A DNA stretch of 64,000 nt from Paraniabella hibiscisoli (GTDB taxonomy: Bacteria; Bacteroidota; Bacteroidia; Chitinophagales; Chitinophagaceae). The position numbers and the translations under genes are program-made. This document shows positions 20,505-32,728 of this stretch, in pieces (the stretch's first letter is position 1; each line of letters starts with the position of its first letter). The notes beneath the pieces were generated by a model. That model saw only the letters and a list, made by a program, of their open reading frames with translations. It had not been told where the DNA came from and did no database searches. The stretch covers positions 62,001 through 126,000 of the forward strand of contig NZ_JAKWBK010000001.1 of NCBI RefSeq assembly GCF_022512515.1, in the 5' to 3' direction.

Positions 20505-23500
20505 TCAGGCAGTTTTTGCTTTTTTGCGGTACGCCATTTTAGTAATTAATACGTACAGCACCGGCACAATAAAAATGGCTAAAGAGGTCGCTGCAAGCAT
20601 TCCTCCGAAAACCGTCCAGCCGATGGTACGACGGCTTACCGAAGCAGCGCCTGTAGCAATCATCAAAGGCACTACACCCAGTATAAAGGCCAGCGAAGTC
20701 ATGATGATCGGGCGCAGACGCAATCTTACCGACTGCAAAGTAGCCTGCACCACATCCATACCCTTATCCACCCGCTCTTTGGCAAACTCCACAATTAATA
20801 TGGCATTCTTGGCGGCCAAACCGATCAGGGTAATCAAACCGATCTGTGCGTATACGTTGTTGGACAGTTTCGGCAATAAGGTTAAAGCCAGTATTGAGCC
20901 GAAAGCCCCAATAGGCACTGCCAGTAATACCGAGAATGGCACCGACCAGCTTTCGTACAAAGCTGCCAGGAACAGGAATACAAACACAATAGAAATAGCG
21001 AAGATGGTCGTTTGCTGATCTCCTGCTGCAATTTCTTCCCGGCTCATTCCGGAAAACTCGTATCCATAACCCGCAGGTAGCGTTTTTGCAGCTTCCTTTA
21101 AAGCTTCGATAGCTTCACCACTGCTAAACCCATCTTTGGGCGAACCATTGATCTCTACCGAACGGTAAATATTATAGTGAGATACTACCGCGGGCGCTTC
21201 GATCAGTTTGGTGGTAACCAGCATATTCAAAGGCACCATACTTCCCAGGCTATTACGTACATAATAATCTTTTAAATTATCAATCGAACCACGATAATTG
21301 TATTCAGCCTGTGTCATTACACGGAAATTACGCCCGTAAACATTAAAGTCATTTACATAGCTACTTCCCAGGAAATTAGACAAGGTGGTATACACCTCTG
21401 CTACATTAACTCCCATTTTCTTTGCCAGTTCTTTATCAACATCTACCTGGTAACTCGGGGTACGGGCATTAAAGAAGGTATAGGCCCTTCCTATAGCAGG
21501 CTGCGCGTTTACCGTTTGCAAAACTTATTGGCTACCGTTTCAAATTTATTTACATCATCGGTTGAACCGGTTTGCTGTAACTGGAACGTAAAGCCTGCAG
21601 TCTGGCCCAGACCAGGTATCGCCGGTGGTGCAATAGGCATTACACGGGCCTCTTTAATATCTTTGGTAGACCCTATTATTTTACCAATCACGGCATTAAC
21701 ATCATGCTCGCTTCCTTTACGGTCATCCCATTTTTTCAGCTTAACGAACATAGTACCTACATTCGATTTATTACTAAAGCTGATGATGTTCAAACCTGCC
21801 AATCCACCCACCACATCAACTTCGGGTAAGGCTTCCACACGTGTCATAATATCTTTGATCATATTAATACTACGCGTAGTACTGGTTCCTTCAGGCAGTT
21901 CGTAAGTAACAAACATACGCCCTTCGTCCTCTGTTGGGATAAAGCCGGTTGATTTTGTTTTGAACAGGAAGATCATCGCGGCAATCACTATTATTAAAAG
22001 CGTTACCACATAAGGCGTTTTGCGGATCCACTTGCCCACGCTTCTTGTATAACCCAAGGTAACTTTATTAAACCAGTTGTTAAACCGATCGAAGAAACGA
22101 TCTAACAGGTTCTTCTTCCTTGTGCCGGGAGCCGCTGTAGGCTTCAGCATTAACATACTCAATGCGGGAGTAAGCGACAAGGCAACAAAGGCAGACAATA
22201 GTACAGATACCGCAATGGTAATCGCGAATTGCTGGTACAACCGCCCCACAATGCCCGGTATAAAACCTACGGGTATAAATACCGCCGCTAATATCAATGC
22301 GATAGCAATTACCGGAGCAGATATCTCCTTCATGGCCTTAATGGTCGCATCTTTAGGCGACATACCTCTGCTGTCTATATTATGTTGAATTGCTTCCACC
22401 ACCACGATGGCATCATCCACCACAATACCGATCGCCAATACGAAGGCGAAGAGGGTAAGGGTATTGATCGTAAAGCCCAGCAGGTTGAAGAATATAAAGG
22501 TTCCGATCAACGATACCGGAATGGCCAGTACCGGGATCAGTGTAGCGCGCCAGTTCTGCAGGAACAGGTACACCACCAATACCACCAGTATAAGGGCTTC
22601 AACCAGGGTATGCATTACCTCGTTGATAGACACCTGAACCACCGTAGCGGTTTCTAAAGGCACTTTAAAATCTATATCCTTGGGAAATGTGGGACGCAAC
22701 CTGTCCAACGCTTCGTTGATACCCCTATAAGTATCTAATGCGTTAGCGCCCGGAGCCTGGTATATCAGAAGAAAGGCAGCCGGTTTACCGCTCACAAAGG
22801 CATTAGCCGTATAATCAAATTTACCCAGTTGTACTTTAGCCACGTCTTTGAGGTAAACTACCGTTCCATCTGTGGGCCTTGTACGTACGATAATATGTTC
22901 AAATTGCTCTGGTGTATTAATGCGGCTATTGGTTAATAAACTATACTCGAAAACCTGCTCGCCACTCTGTGGGTTACCGCCAACGGTACCGGCAGCGGCC
23001 TGCAGGTTTTGCTCCTGTAAAGCAGCGTTTACTTCTGCAGGCGTAACACTTAATGCCGCCATTTTTGACGGATTCAGCCACACGCGCATACTAAAATCAT
23101 CTGCCCTGGAAAAGATATCACCCACACCCTTTACCCGGGCAAGGGCATCTTTTACATAAAGGTTCACATAGTTACCAATAAAAGTAGCATCGTGTGTTCC
23201 ATTAGAGAATAGAAGGCCAGGGCCATCATAATACTGGGATTACGCTTACGAACAGTAAGACCCAGTCTTTTACCGCATCCGGCAAAGTAGGTTCTGCCAC
23301 ACTCACCCTGTTCTGCACATCCAGCGTAGCGATATTGATATCGGTACCTACCTGGAAGTTTACGGTGATACTACTCTGACCACTACTTGTACTGTTACTC
23401 GTCATGTAAGTCATACCAGGAGTACCATTGATCTGGGTTTCCATGGCAGTAGTAGTCGTTTGCTCTACAGTTTGTGCATCAGCACCGGTGAAGTTACCGG

Positions 23501-23639
23501 ATATCTGCACCGTGGGGGGAGAGATATCGGGATACTGGGCAACAGGCAGGGTAAGCATCGATATAATACCCACCAACACAATTACGATCGATACCACTAT
23601 GGCTGTTACCGGTCTTTTTATAAATACGTCTGCGATCAT
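20505..23639 (-). CDS. RND efflux pump, inner-membrane HAE1 transporter (AcrB/MexB-like), three frameshifts
   Basis: About 1045 residues once joined. It is a proton-driven drug exporter of the tripartite pump. N-terminus MIADVFIKRPVTAIVVSI (TM1), LPVAQYPDISPPTV, and pore-domain halves. The TM4 proton-relay Asp pair is in FAVVLAIGIVVDDAIVVVE-type sequence (VLAIGIVVDDAIVVVEA). The second half has MFVTYELPEGTSTTRS and GLAAKNAILIVEFAKE, with TM12 ending in VPVLYVLITKMAYRKK. Breaks lie near 23268 (an A), 23208 (a C) and 21522 (a T). Each repair restores conserved sequence, for example KRLGLTVRKRNPSIMM. Last gene of a tolC-acrA-acrB operon. Confidence 0.95.
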
Positions 23640-23709
23640 TGAATACTATTTTGAACAACAGGTAAAAGAAGAGATCGGGGTCTCAGGCTGTTTCCTGTCA
23701 ACTATCAAC

Positions 23710-24819
23710 TTATTTTTTTGCTTTGGCGGTATCAGCTGTAATAGCCGATCCTTCTCTCAGGTTCTCACACACCTTCTACTACAATCGATTCGCCTGGTTG
23801 TAACCCTTCTTTAATTAAAACATTCGGACCTATCTGGGTACCCAGCGTTACCTTACGTTGAGATACTTTGCTGCTGTCTCCCACCACATACACAAAGAAT
23901 TCGCCCAATTGTTCCACTACCGCTTTGTAAGGCGCTAAAGTAGAACGGGAAGGCGCAGCATTTAAAACACGCACGGTACCGCTCATTCCGGCTTTCAGCA
24001 TTTGATTATCATTAGGGAATACCAGCCTCACTTTTATAGCACCAGTCTGAGGGTCTACCGCACGGTCGATGATTTGTATTTTACCATGCTGCGGGTATAC
24101 ATCGCTGGCAAATGCCAGGGAGAAAGTAGAATCAACCAGATTTTTTCACCCTGTAGTTTGGAAAACCGGTAAATCTCTTTCTGATCAATTACAAAATCTA
24201 CAGCCATCGGGTTATCCGTGGATACGGTGTTTAATATCGATTGACCAGCAACTACTGAAGTTCCCAAACGCACCTGCGAGATACCGATGGTACCGCTAAA
24301 CGGAGCATAGATGGTGGCAAAGCTTACATTAGCTCTTACTGCATTGGCCTGTGCTTTGGCCGCAGCCACCTGCTTTTGTGCCGCAGCTAAAGCCGCATCA
24401 GCATAATCTACCTGTTGTTTGGCTATTGCATCCTGCTTATCCAATGCATGATATCTTTCTGCATCTTTCTGCGCCTTTACCAAGTTGGTTTCCTGTACCG
24501 CTACCTGCGCCAGGGCCGCCTGGTAGTTGGCCTGGTAGGTTTGCTGATCGATTGTATACAGCTTTTGACCTTTTGACACTTTAGCTCCATCTTTAAAATG
24601 GATGCCGGTAATATATCCCGTTACCTGTGGCCTTATTTCTGACTGATTCAAAGGAACCAGCGTTGCCGGATACTCGTCATAATAAGATGCGTTGCCGCTT
24701 TCGGTAACTTTTACCACTACCACCGGAACCGGAGCATTTGCCGGTGGCGGAGCCTGTTGCTTGCTTTTACATGCTACTACTGCGAGCATTAAAAACATAT
24801 ATATTGAAAACCTGGTCAT
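23710..24819 (-). CDS. RND efflux periplasmic adaptor (AcrA/MexA-like lipoprotein), two frameshifts
   Basis: About 370 residues. It has a lipoprotein signal (YMFLMLAVVAC), a lipoyl/barrel-sandwich domain (GYITGIHFKDGAKVSKGQKLY) and a long Ala/Gln coiled-coil hairpin. The returning lipoyl half is IYAPFSGTIGISQVRLGTSV, followed by a beta-barrel domain. A missing A near 24143 joins the two pieces through LVDSTFSLAFASDVYPQHG. A second break near 23764 extends the C-terminus to a stop at 23710. It links the inner-membrane pump to the TolC channel. Confidence 0.93.
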
Positions 24820-24847
24820 ACTTAAGGGATTTCGTTTAGTTTAAGTT

Positions 24848-26196
24848 TTATTTGGGTTGGATGGATCCTTCTGCTCTTTGCACATCTATTTTGCTGCTCA
24901 GCAAACCATAAACGGCATTGAAATAACTGATCTGCGATGCACGCAGGTCTGTTTGCGCCGTTATGAGTTCGAGGTAGGTTTTAATACCCTCCCTGTACTG
25001 CAGTTCTATAATACGTTGCACTTCCCTGGCCAGCTCCATATTTTCTTTCAAGGCCTGGTAATTCGCCATACTGGCACGATACTGTGCCATGGCAGTTTTG
25101 TATTCGCTGCTGGCCTGGTTGGTGAAGTCAACAAGATCTAACCGGGTTTGCTCCACCTGGCGCTCTGCGATCGTGATATTATGTTTTCTCTTTCCACCCT
25201 GGAAAATGGGAAAACCTAAAGTAATGGCCGCATAAGAGTTCGGAAAGCTTTGGTTAAACAGTTTTGCAAAATCATCATTTAAGAAGTTGCGGAGATAAGC
25301 AGCATTGGCCGATACCGTAGGTATATAGCTCCACTTATTATAACGCACATTAGCTTCCTGCAACCTAAGCTGGGCCTGCAACTGCTGATATTCAACCCTG
25401 CGGGTGTAAGCCGGAGCCTGTAGTGTATCAAAAATATTTCCTTCTCTAAAGTGGCGCTGTCGTATAACAAAGACAGTTCTTTTTCGCTCGGGTAATTGAT
25501 CAGGAATTTAAGATTGGCAACTTTAGCATTAAGCGCTTCCTCAATCTCTTTTTTAGAAGCCGTAGCGTTGTTTAAAGCAATTGTAGCACGTTGATAATCT
25601 GTCTTATCCGTCACTCCTGCATCAAACCGGGCTTTGGCATCTTTGAGACTGCGTGACAACATTGCAATGTTCTCTTCCGTGATCTTACGCTGCTGATCGG
25701 TGGCCAGCAGGTCATAAAAATTCTTGGAAACACTGGCTACCAGGTTGATCCTGGCATTTTCCGTTTGTTTGGAAGCCACCAGTCTTACATCTTCTTTTGT
25801 GCGGCTTGCTAACAGTGCGTCGCGGTTAAAGATATTCTGCGTAGCTGTAAACTGTAATGCCGAGGTGTTAAATACCCCGAAACGAACCTGGTTACCACCG
25901 ATGATATTAACCGGCAATTGAAAGTTACGCTGGTAATTGTAGTTGAAATTCACCTGTGGATACCAGTCTGCCAAACGATTTTTTATCTGCAGATCAGTAA
26001 TTTCCTGGTTGATCTCAGCCTGCTTAACGCCTGGCTGGTGGGTTAACGCATAATCGATAATACCTGCCAGGGTTGCCTGTTGTAGTGTGCTATCGCTGGT
26101 TTGCGACTGCGCATTTAAATGAACACCGAATAAACAGGAGAGGCCGGTTATTGTTAAACCGATCCGGTGTTTCCATTTCTCAAAACAAAAAGTCAT
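24848..26196 (-). CDS. TolC-family outer-membrane efflux channel, one frameshift
   Basis: About 449 residues with a signal peptide ending VHLNAQSQ and two repeated TolC halves: long helices with IKNRLADWYPQVNFNYNY in the first, and LQEANVRYNKWSYIPTVS with LGFPIFQGGKRKHNI in the second. The tail is ISYFNAVYGLLSSKIDVQRA. A missing T near 25440 joins the halves. First gene of the efflux operon; 28 bases separate it from acrA. Confidence 0.92.
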
Positions 26197-26273
26197 ATAA
26201 TATTATTTATCCAACGTTTTATTGAATAAAGTCTTCAATAAAAAACTAAAAACAACAACAGATCGAGTGGATT

Positions 26274-26402
26274 GTTTAATAAACTGATCTGCATTAAACA
26301 CTTTTTTTTCGCAGGCAGGCAATGTTTTAGCAGCGGAGAAAGTTTAGACGCTCTTTATTTTCAAAGATTGCGCTGCTTTAAAAAAATTAAACAATCGTTT
26401 AA
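26274..26402 (-). promoter_or_regulatory. Candidate TetR-type operators and promoter of the efflux operon
   Basis: A 16-bp palindrome TTAAAC-AATC-GTTTAA lies at 26387-26402. A related GTTTA-a-TAAAC lies at 26274-26284, downstream of it and 77 bases before tolC. Between them the minus strand reads AATCTTTG (7 of 8 to TAnnTTTG). The upstream palindrome would cover the -33 region. AAAC/GTTT palindromes are typical of TetR operators, but no TetR gene is in the window. Confidence 0.4.
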
Positions 26403-26410
26403 ATCGTAAC

Positions 26411-26442
26411 AAAAAAATAACCCGGAGTACACTAACCCCGGG
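26411..26442 (-). terminator. Terminator of thrS
   Basis: On the minus strand CCCGG (26442-26438), loop, CCGGG (26425-26421), then TTATTTTTTT. It lies 12 bases past the thrS stop. Confidence 0.75.
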
Positions 26443-26453
26443 CTGTCTGTTAC

Positions 26454-28394
26454 TTATTGGTCAGTCTTTTCTTTTATTTCCTGTTGCAGGGTTGCGGTAA
26501 ATTCTTCTACCGTTTTAGCCCCTTCATCACCGGTACCATGTTTGCGTACCGACACAATGCCTTCGTTCATCTCTTTTTCACCCAGCACCAGCATATAGGG
26601 ATTTTTTGCAGTTCAGTATCTCTTATCTTCTTACCAATTTTTTCCTGCCGTTCGTCTATCTCCGCCCTGATCTCCGCTTTTTCAGCGCGTTGAGCACCTG
26701 TGCAGCGTATTCCTGATACTTGTCAGAAATAGGTAAAATTTTCACCTGCGTTGGTACCAGCCATAGCGGCAGTCTTCCTGCACAATGTTCCAATAAAACG
26801 GCCACAAAACGCTCCATGCTACCAAAAGGTGCGCGATGGATCATTACAGGGCGTTTCTTGGTATTATCGCTATCCGTATATTCAAGTTCAAAACGTTCGG
26901 GAAGATTGTAATCTACCTGCACGGTACCTAGCTGCCAGCTTCTGCCTAACGCGTCTTTTACCATAAAGTCGAGCTTAGGGCCGTAGAATGCCGCTTCCCC
27001 TCTTACCTCCACGGTAGTTAATCCTTTCTCCGAAGCCGCCTGGCGAATAGCATCTTCTGCTATCTCCCAGTTTTCGTCAGAGCCAATATACTTGGTCTTG
27101 TTTTCTTTATCGCGCAATGAAATCTGTGCCGTATAGTCTTTGAAACCCAATGCATTAAACACATATAATACCAGGTCTATTACTTTCTTAAACTCCTCCA
27201 GTACCTGATCGGGACGGCAAAACAAATGCGCATCGTCCTGCGTAAAGCCACGCACACGGGTTAAACCATGCAACTCTCCGGCCTGCTCATAGCGATACAC
27301 CGTACCAAATTCTGCATAGCGAACCGGTAAATCTTTATATGATTTAGGTGAGGTTTTATAAATTTCACAGTGATGCGGGCAATTCATCGGCTTTAAGAAA
27401 AACTCTTCACCTTCATGAGGAGTCTTTATCGCCTGAAAACTATCTGCGCCATACTTTTCGTAGTGCCCGGAAGTTTTGTATAAATTAATGTTGCCAATAT
27501 GCGGCGTAATTACCGGCAGATACCCTACTTCCAATTGAGCCTTTTGCAAAAATTCTCCAGGCGCTGGCGCAGCATGGCTCCTTTAGGCAACCACATGGGC
27601 AAACCCTGTCCTACTTTCTCAGAGAAAGTAAACAGCTCCAGTTCCTTTCCTATTTTCCTGTGATCGCGCTTTTTAGCCTCTTCCATCATGATATTATATT
27701 CCTCTAGCTCTTTATTGGAAGGGAATGTAACGCCATAGATCCTGGTGAGCATTTTGTTCTTTTCATCTCCACGCCAGTAAGCACCTGCTATATTGGTCAG
27801 CTTGATGGCCTTAATAAAACCTGTGTTGGGAATATGCGGCCCGCGACATAAGTCGGTAAAATCGCCCTGTGTATAAAAACTGATGCTTCCGTCCTGCAGA
27901 TTTTCAATCAGCTCTAATTTATAGGGATCGTGCTTTTCTGTAAAATAAGTGATCGCGTCAGCTTTTGAAACCGCTTTGCGCTCGAACCTGGATTTTTTAG
28001 AAGCCTTTTCCTTCATCAGCTTTTCAATCTTTACCAGGTCTTCTTCCGTTATCTTTATATCACCCAGGTCAATATCATAGTAAAATCCTCTTTCGATGGG
28101 AGGGCCGATAGCGAATTTAGTATCCGGGAATAATTCCTGTATAGCTTCTGCCATTAAGTGAGCAGACGAATGCCAGAAGGTGGATTTCCCCTCATCGTTG
28201 GTCCATGTAAGCAGTTTTAAGCTGGCATCTGTGTCAATAGGCTTAAAAGCATCTACTACCACACCATTGACCTCGGCTGCTAAAACATTTCTTGCCAGGC
28301 CCTCGGAAATAGATTTGGCTACATCCAGCGCAGTAACACCTGATTCAAACTCTTTTTGGGCTCCATCAGGTAAAGTAATTGTGATCATCTGCAA
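26454..28394 (-). CDS. thrS: Threonine-tRNA ligase, three or more frameshifts
   Basis: About 647 residues. Order: TGS domain ([20 protein letters not shown]), second editing domain ([20 protein letters not shown] and RGFYYD), then the class II core with motif-1 region [14 protein letters not shown], motif 2 [10 protein letters not shown] (zinc Cys/His) and motif 3 [20 protein letters not shown]. The C-terminal anticodon-binding domain ends [23 protein letters not shown]. Breaks lie near 27540, 26675 and 26608, the last two in A runs. The stop at 26454 was found by following the repaired frame. Confidence 0.96.
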
Positions 28395-28558
28395 TATCAG
28401 TTTTTAAAAAGTTTGCTAAAATACTAAACTATTATGAGGAGGCAAAAGAGTAAAGCAGCATTTGCAAAAAGACGATGGTTTTCACCAGTTGAATTTTATG
28501 ATTTTTGGCATGGTTTTGTTAGAATTTTATTAAATCTTAAACCCTTAAACCTTATTTT

Positions 28559-29254
28559 ATGAAATTTTATTCTATCACAGCCCTATTTTTAAGTATATCC
28601 GTCGTAAGCCAGGCACAACAAGGCTGGGCGGTTAGCGACAAAGTAATGATCGGACATAGCTGGACAGTTGGCAACCGGACCAGCGATGACATGAAATACG
28701 CCTTTCACCCAACCGTTCAATTTGGCCGTGCCGCTTTTTATAATTTTAGTGACAACATAGGTATTGGCCTGGGTACCTTTTTTAGCACAGAAGGTGGCAG
28801 GTTCAAGATCTCAGATGGCTCTAACGAAGGTAAAGCCGAGCAACGTATGAACTATGTGCGCATTCCATTAGGAGCGATGTTTACTTTTGGCGACCCTGCC
28901 AGCAGGGTAAGACCCCGACTAGGCCTAGGCGGATCAGTAGGATTTTTAGTAGGTGGAAAAACTTACTTAATCAACGAGGAGGATGCATTTGCCGGAGCTA
29001 AAACAACAAAAATAATGAGCACTAAAATAGATGCCGGAGCGAACGCTTCGCTGGGTTTTAGTGTAAGAGTTGCGGATGGCTTTCTGATCAACCATGATAT
29101 CAATTACTACCATGGCCTTGTGGAAAATAAATACGAGGCAACCAACCTGCCCTCATTTACCCATCGTAACGTAGGCTTAAGTATGGGTTTCAGCATTACC
29201 GGTGATGCTATGAAAAGATGGAAAGGTAAAATGAAAGGCATGCATCATAACTAA
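28559..29254 (+). CDS. Outer-membrane beta-barrel protein, function unknown
   Basis: 231 residues, intact. The signal peptide (ITALFLSISVVSQAQQ) is followed by alternating amphipathic strands with turn glycines (NIGIGLGTFFSTEGGRF, YVRIPLGAMFTFG, RPRLGLGGSVGFLVGGKTY, NVGLSMGFSITG), the pattern of PorT/OmpA-like eight-stranded barrels. The C-terminus is basic and not the usual terminal aromatic. It is monocistronic, with a terminator after it. Confidence 0.7.
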   Translation: MKFYSITALFLSISVVSQAQQGWAVSDKVMIGHSWTVGNRTSDDMKYAFHPTVQFGRAAFYNFSDNIGIGLGTFFSTEGGRFKISDGSNEGKAEQRMNYVRIPLGAMFTFGDPASRVRPRLGLGGSVGFLVGGKTYLINEEDAFAGAKTTKIMSTKIDAGANASLGFSVRVADGFLINHDINYYHGLVENKYEATNLPSFTHRNVGLSMGFSITGDAMKRWKGKMKGMHHN

Positions 29255-29296
29255 AAACATATCAACTAATATAACAACTTATCCCTGAAAACTCAG

Positions 29297-29327
29297 AAGC
29301 CGCTATGTATTTCACAAGCGGCTTTTT
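29297..29327 (+). terminator. Intrinsic terminator
   Basis: AAGCCGCT (29297-29304) / AGCGGCTT (29317-29324) followed by TTT. Confidence 0.85.
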
Positions 29328-29394
29328 CGTGGAGAGACTGCTCTGTCGCATGTTTATGCGATATCAATTTTAGATTTTGGTTTACCTTAGTGCC

Positions 29395-32300
29395 ATGGTC
29401 CTCCGGCTGCTGCTGTCGCTCACTTTACTAATTGCTTTATACACCCCGCTGTATTCGCAAAGCTATACTTTTAATCGTCTATCAATAACCGATGGGCTAT
29501 TGTCCAACAACGTACTTACGGTAACTCAGGATCCCAGGGGTTATATATGGCTGGGGACCGAGAACGGCTTACAGCGATATGATGGCACCCATTTCAGAAC
29601 CGTATGGAATGAACGGGCAGACCAGGTGCTGCTTAAAAAGATGGCAGGCTGTTGATTCGGTCCGGCACCCGGCTATGGACCCTTGACGCCCAAACATCGC
29701 AAATCACTCCTGTAAACTATGAAGGCAGCGGTGAAGTATATAATAACTCGAAAATATGGCTCAAAAAAGATGCTTCAGGCAATATCTTCCTGCTGCTTAC
29801 CGGCAAAAATTGTCAGTACTTTAACGACAGCAGCAGCAGCTTCTCAAAGGCTAACAATCCATTTGTACTACCGGCCAACCTGCAGGTTATGGATATTGTG
29901 GAAGACCGCCGGAAAAAGCGGTACTGGGTAGTTTCCCGCAATGACTTTGGCTACTGGGACCAGGCAACCCGGAAATACTACAATCATGCTGCAAATACCC
30001 AAAGCGATCTCCTAATCAAAAGCATGCCACCGCATATACCAGTGGCAAGTTTGTTTATTGACACGCAAAACCGGTATTGGATACAAACCGGTAGCAACTC
30101 CAGCGCCGGCTTTCTTTGCTACAATGGAGATCAAAATAGATTCACCACGGAAGCCACTGGCTTACACAATATTGGCAGCAACGGCTACTTTGAAGTGTAC
30201 GGCTTTAAACAGCTGAAAGATTCTACTCCCGCCTTGTATGGGTTAAATTGTTTCAGAGCCTGGGACCAACAGTCTTTTAAAGAGTTCAGAGCTCCTGTAA
30301 CCCACCCTTACGGTATACAATTCAACTCGGTCGAAGATGTTTTTCAAAGCGATGATGGCACTTTATGGGTAGCTACCGATAACGGCTTGTATTACACAAG
30401 CCGTGTGCGCAACAATATTCATATCATTTTTAGCCAGGAAAAAGCAAGGGCTTCCATCAGCAGTTTGTTTGAAGACAGTAATGAAGATTTATGGATCGGC
30501 ACCTGGGGAAAAGGTATTTTGGTTTTAAACAAGAGTAAAAATGGCCCGCGCGTAACACCACTTGAAAAAATCAACAACCTGGGCAGCAACACCAGGTATA
30601 TATGGACGATTTGTGGCGACACCCGTAATCAAATATGGATTGGCTGCAATGAGGGAAGCCTGGTGCAATACCATCTTCAAACCCAAAGGGCCGTATTGCA
30701 TCAGCCCCCAATATTTAATGGTAGCGCCATACGGCAGATTGTAAAAGACAACCAGGGCAAATTGTGGATAGGACTTCAGGATGGCAGATTATTCAAACAC
30801 GCACCTTCCCCGGAGCCCGTTCACAATAATTCTTTTAAAGAAATACTTTCCCTGAACGGCCTCATTACGAGGATGGGCTTTTTAAATGATCGCCAGTTAT
30901 GGATTACTGTAATTAACAGGGGTATTTGCATCGTTGACATACATACAGGAAAATTGATCCAATCGCTGACGGTTGATAAAGGACTACCGGGGTTTATAGC
31001 CAATGCCAGGGAGGTATTACCTGTGAATGATACGCTATGCCTGATCTCGGGAGAAAAAGCGGGCAGCCTGAATCCGCAAAATTTTCGTGTCAACTATAAC
31101 TGGTTCGCCGGTACAACTCCATCCGGCAGTATTTTTACCTTACAAAAAGACTTGTACAACAATTGCTGGCTGGGAGGCAGTAACGGCATTTTTAAACTGA
31201 ATACAGCTACCAGGACCATTACTAAATTTACGCAGCAAGATGAGCTGATCACTATTCACAACAATAGCTATGTGCCCGAACGCAGCATTCAATTGCGATC
31301 GGGCTGGTTGGCTTTCGGAGGCAATCAACACCTGGTGATATTTAACCCGGCAGAGTATAATAATTCAATGGCTCCTCCCAGGGTAAGTATCACAGGCTTT
31401 CAATTAAATGGTCGATATCTCCCTGAAGATTCTTTATCCTTGCCCGGAGGTATCGCAGTGCCCTATGAGCACAGAATTTTCAGCATTGAGTTTGCCGCCA
31501 TCAACTTTATGCAAAAAGGCAGCTGCTGCGAGTACAAACTGGAAGGACTAAACGATGATTGGATCTCTCTTTCAACACCAACTGCAATCAATTATAACTT
31601 TCTCCCCAACGGGCATTATCGTTTTTTGGTGAGAGCCAAAAATGAACTGGGACAGTATTCTCCTGCCACCACTTCGTTGCGCATTTACATAGCTCCCCCT
31701 TCTGGAAAACTGCCTGGTTCTATATGCTGATCGGCCTGGTCATTGCGTCAATACTATTTTACCTTCACCGGTTAAGACTGCAAAAACTGCTTCATGTTGA
31801 AAAAGTAAGAAGCCGGCTGGCAAGAGATCTTCACGACGATATGGGGTCAACACTCAGCACCATTAATATCCTTAGTAATATGGCCCTGCAACAGCAATCA
31901 CTGGACGAAGCTAAAAGCAAAGCCTATATGAATACCATCAGCTCCAGCACCTCACAAATGATGGAGGCGATGGATGATATTGTATGGAGCATCAATCCTA
32001 TTAATGACAATATTGCAAAATTGTGGCACGTATGAAAGAAACAGCGGGCAATGTATTAGAGCCTCAGCAAATTGACTATCATTTCGACGTTAGCCCATCT
32101 GTTATGGAGCTACACCTATCTATGGATGCCAGGCGCGAAATATTTCTCATTTTTAAAGAGGCCATTAATAATATTGTAAAATATGCGAGGGCTACCCATG
32201 TGCTTTTAAGCTTTAACCGGAAGGGTAATAACCTGTTGTTAACTATTGAGGATAATGGCGCAGGTTTTGAGATCGCACACCCAGAGTCGGCAGTAAGAGG

Positions 32301-32411
32301 CAATGGTTTAAAGAATATGGAAAAAGAGCTGCTATGCTGAAAGGGAAATTATCGATCAACTCCCAGGTGGGTAAAGGCACCTCAATAAACCTGCTGATGC
32401 CCATCGCATAA
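29395..32411 (+). CDS. Sensor histidine kinase with two-component propeller, Y_Y_Y and HisKA_3/HATPase domains, four frameshifts
   Basis: About 1005 residues. A signal peptide precedes many reg_prop repeats in the periplasm (GYIWLGTENGLQRYDG, GTLWVATDNGLYY, DLWIGTWGKGILVL, QIWIGCNEGSLVQY, KLWIGLQDGRLFKH). A Y_Y_Y domain follows (EYKLEGLNDDWISLS), then one TM segment (LIGLVIASILFYLH). The HisKA_3 helix RLARDLHDDMGSTLSTINI carries the phospho-His, and a HATPase_c domain carries EAINNIVKYA and IEDNGAGF. Breaks near 29640, 31705, 32020 and 32325 are each repaired by one base. It signals to the response regulator about 320 bases downstream. Confidence 0.93.
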
Positions 32412-32501
32412 ATATGCGTTTGAAGTAACCGGATGGTGAGAGATATTTGCATTACCAAACCCAACCAATATGGGTTAAGCTCTAACAAAGAAATTAAAAC
32501 G

Positions 32502-32723
32502 ATGAATCAGAAACTCTATTCCATACTTCGGGTGCTACTAGGTATATTTATATTGCTCGGCATTTCAGAAACCGGCAAATCTATTGCAGAGGGTTCCACG
32601 AAAAGCGGCGAAGAGATTACCCGTCGTATGCTAACTGTTTTTCACAACCAGGAGCGACCGCTTCAACCGGTTATCTTTTATTGTTCACGCGTCATTGATT
32701 CAACTAAAAAACACTTGAGCTAA
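32502..32723 (+). CDS. Possible small membrane protein
   Basis: 73 codons from ATG 32502 with one hydrophobic stretch (YSILRVLLGIFILLGISETG) near the N-terminus and a polar remainder, ending six bases before the response regulator. It resembles nothing I recognise. It sits between kinase and regulator genes and could be the repaired or truncated start of a longer protein. Support is position and the TM segment only. Confidence 0.35.
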   Translation: MNQKLYSILRVLLGIFILLGISETGKSIAEGSTKSGEEITRRMLTVFHNQERPLQPVIFYCSRVIDSTKKHLS

Positions 32724-32728
32724 CTCTT

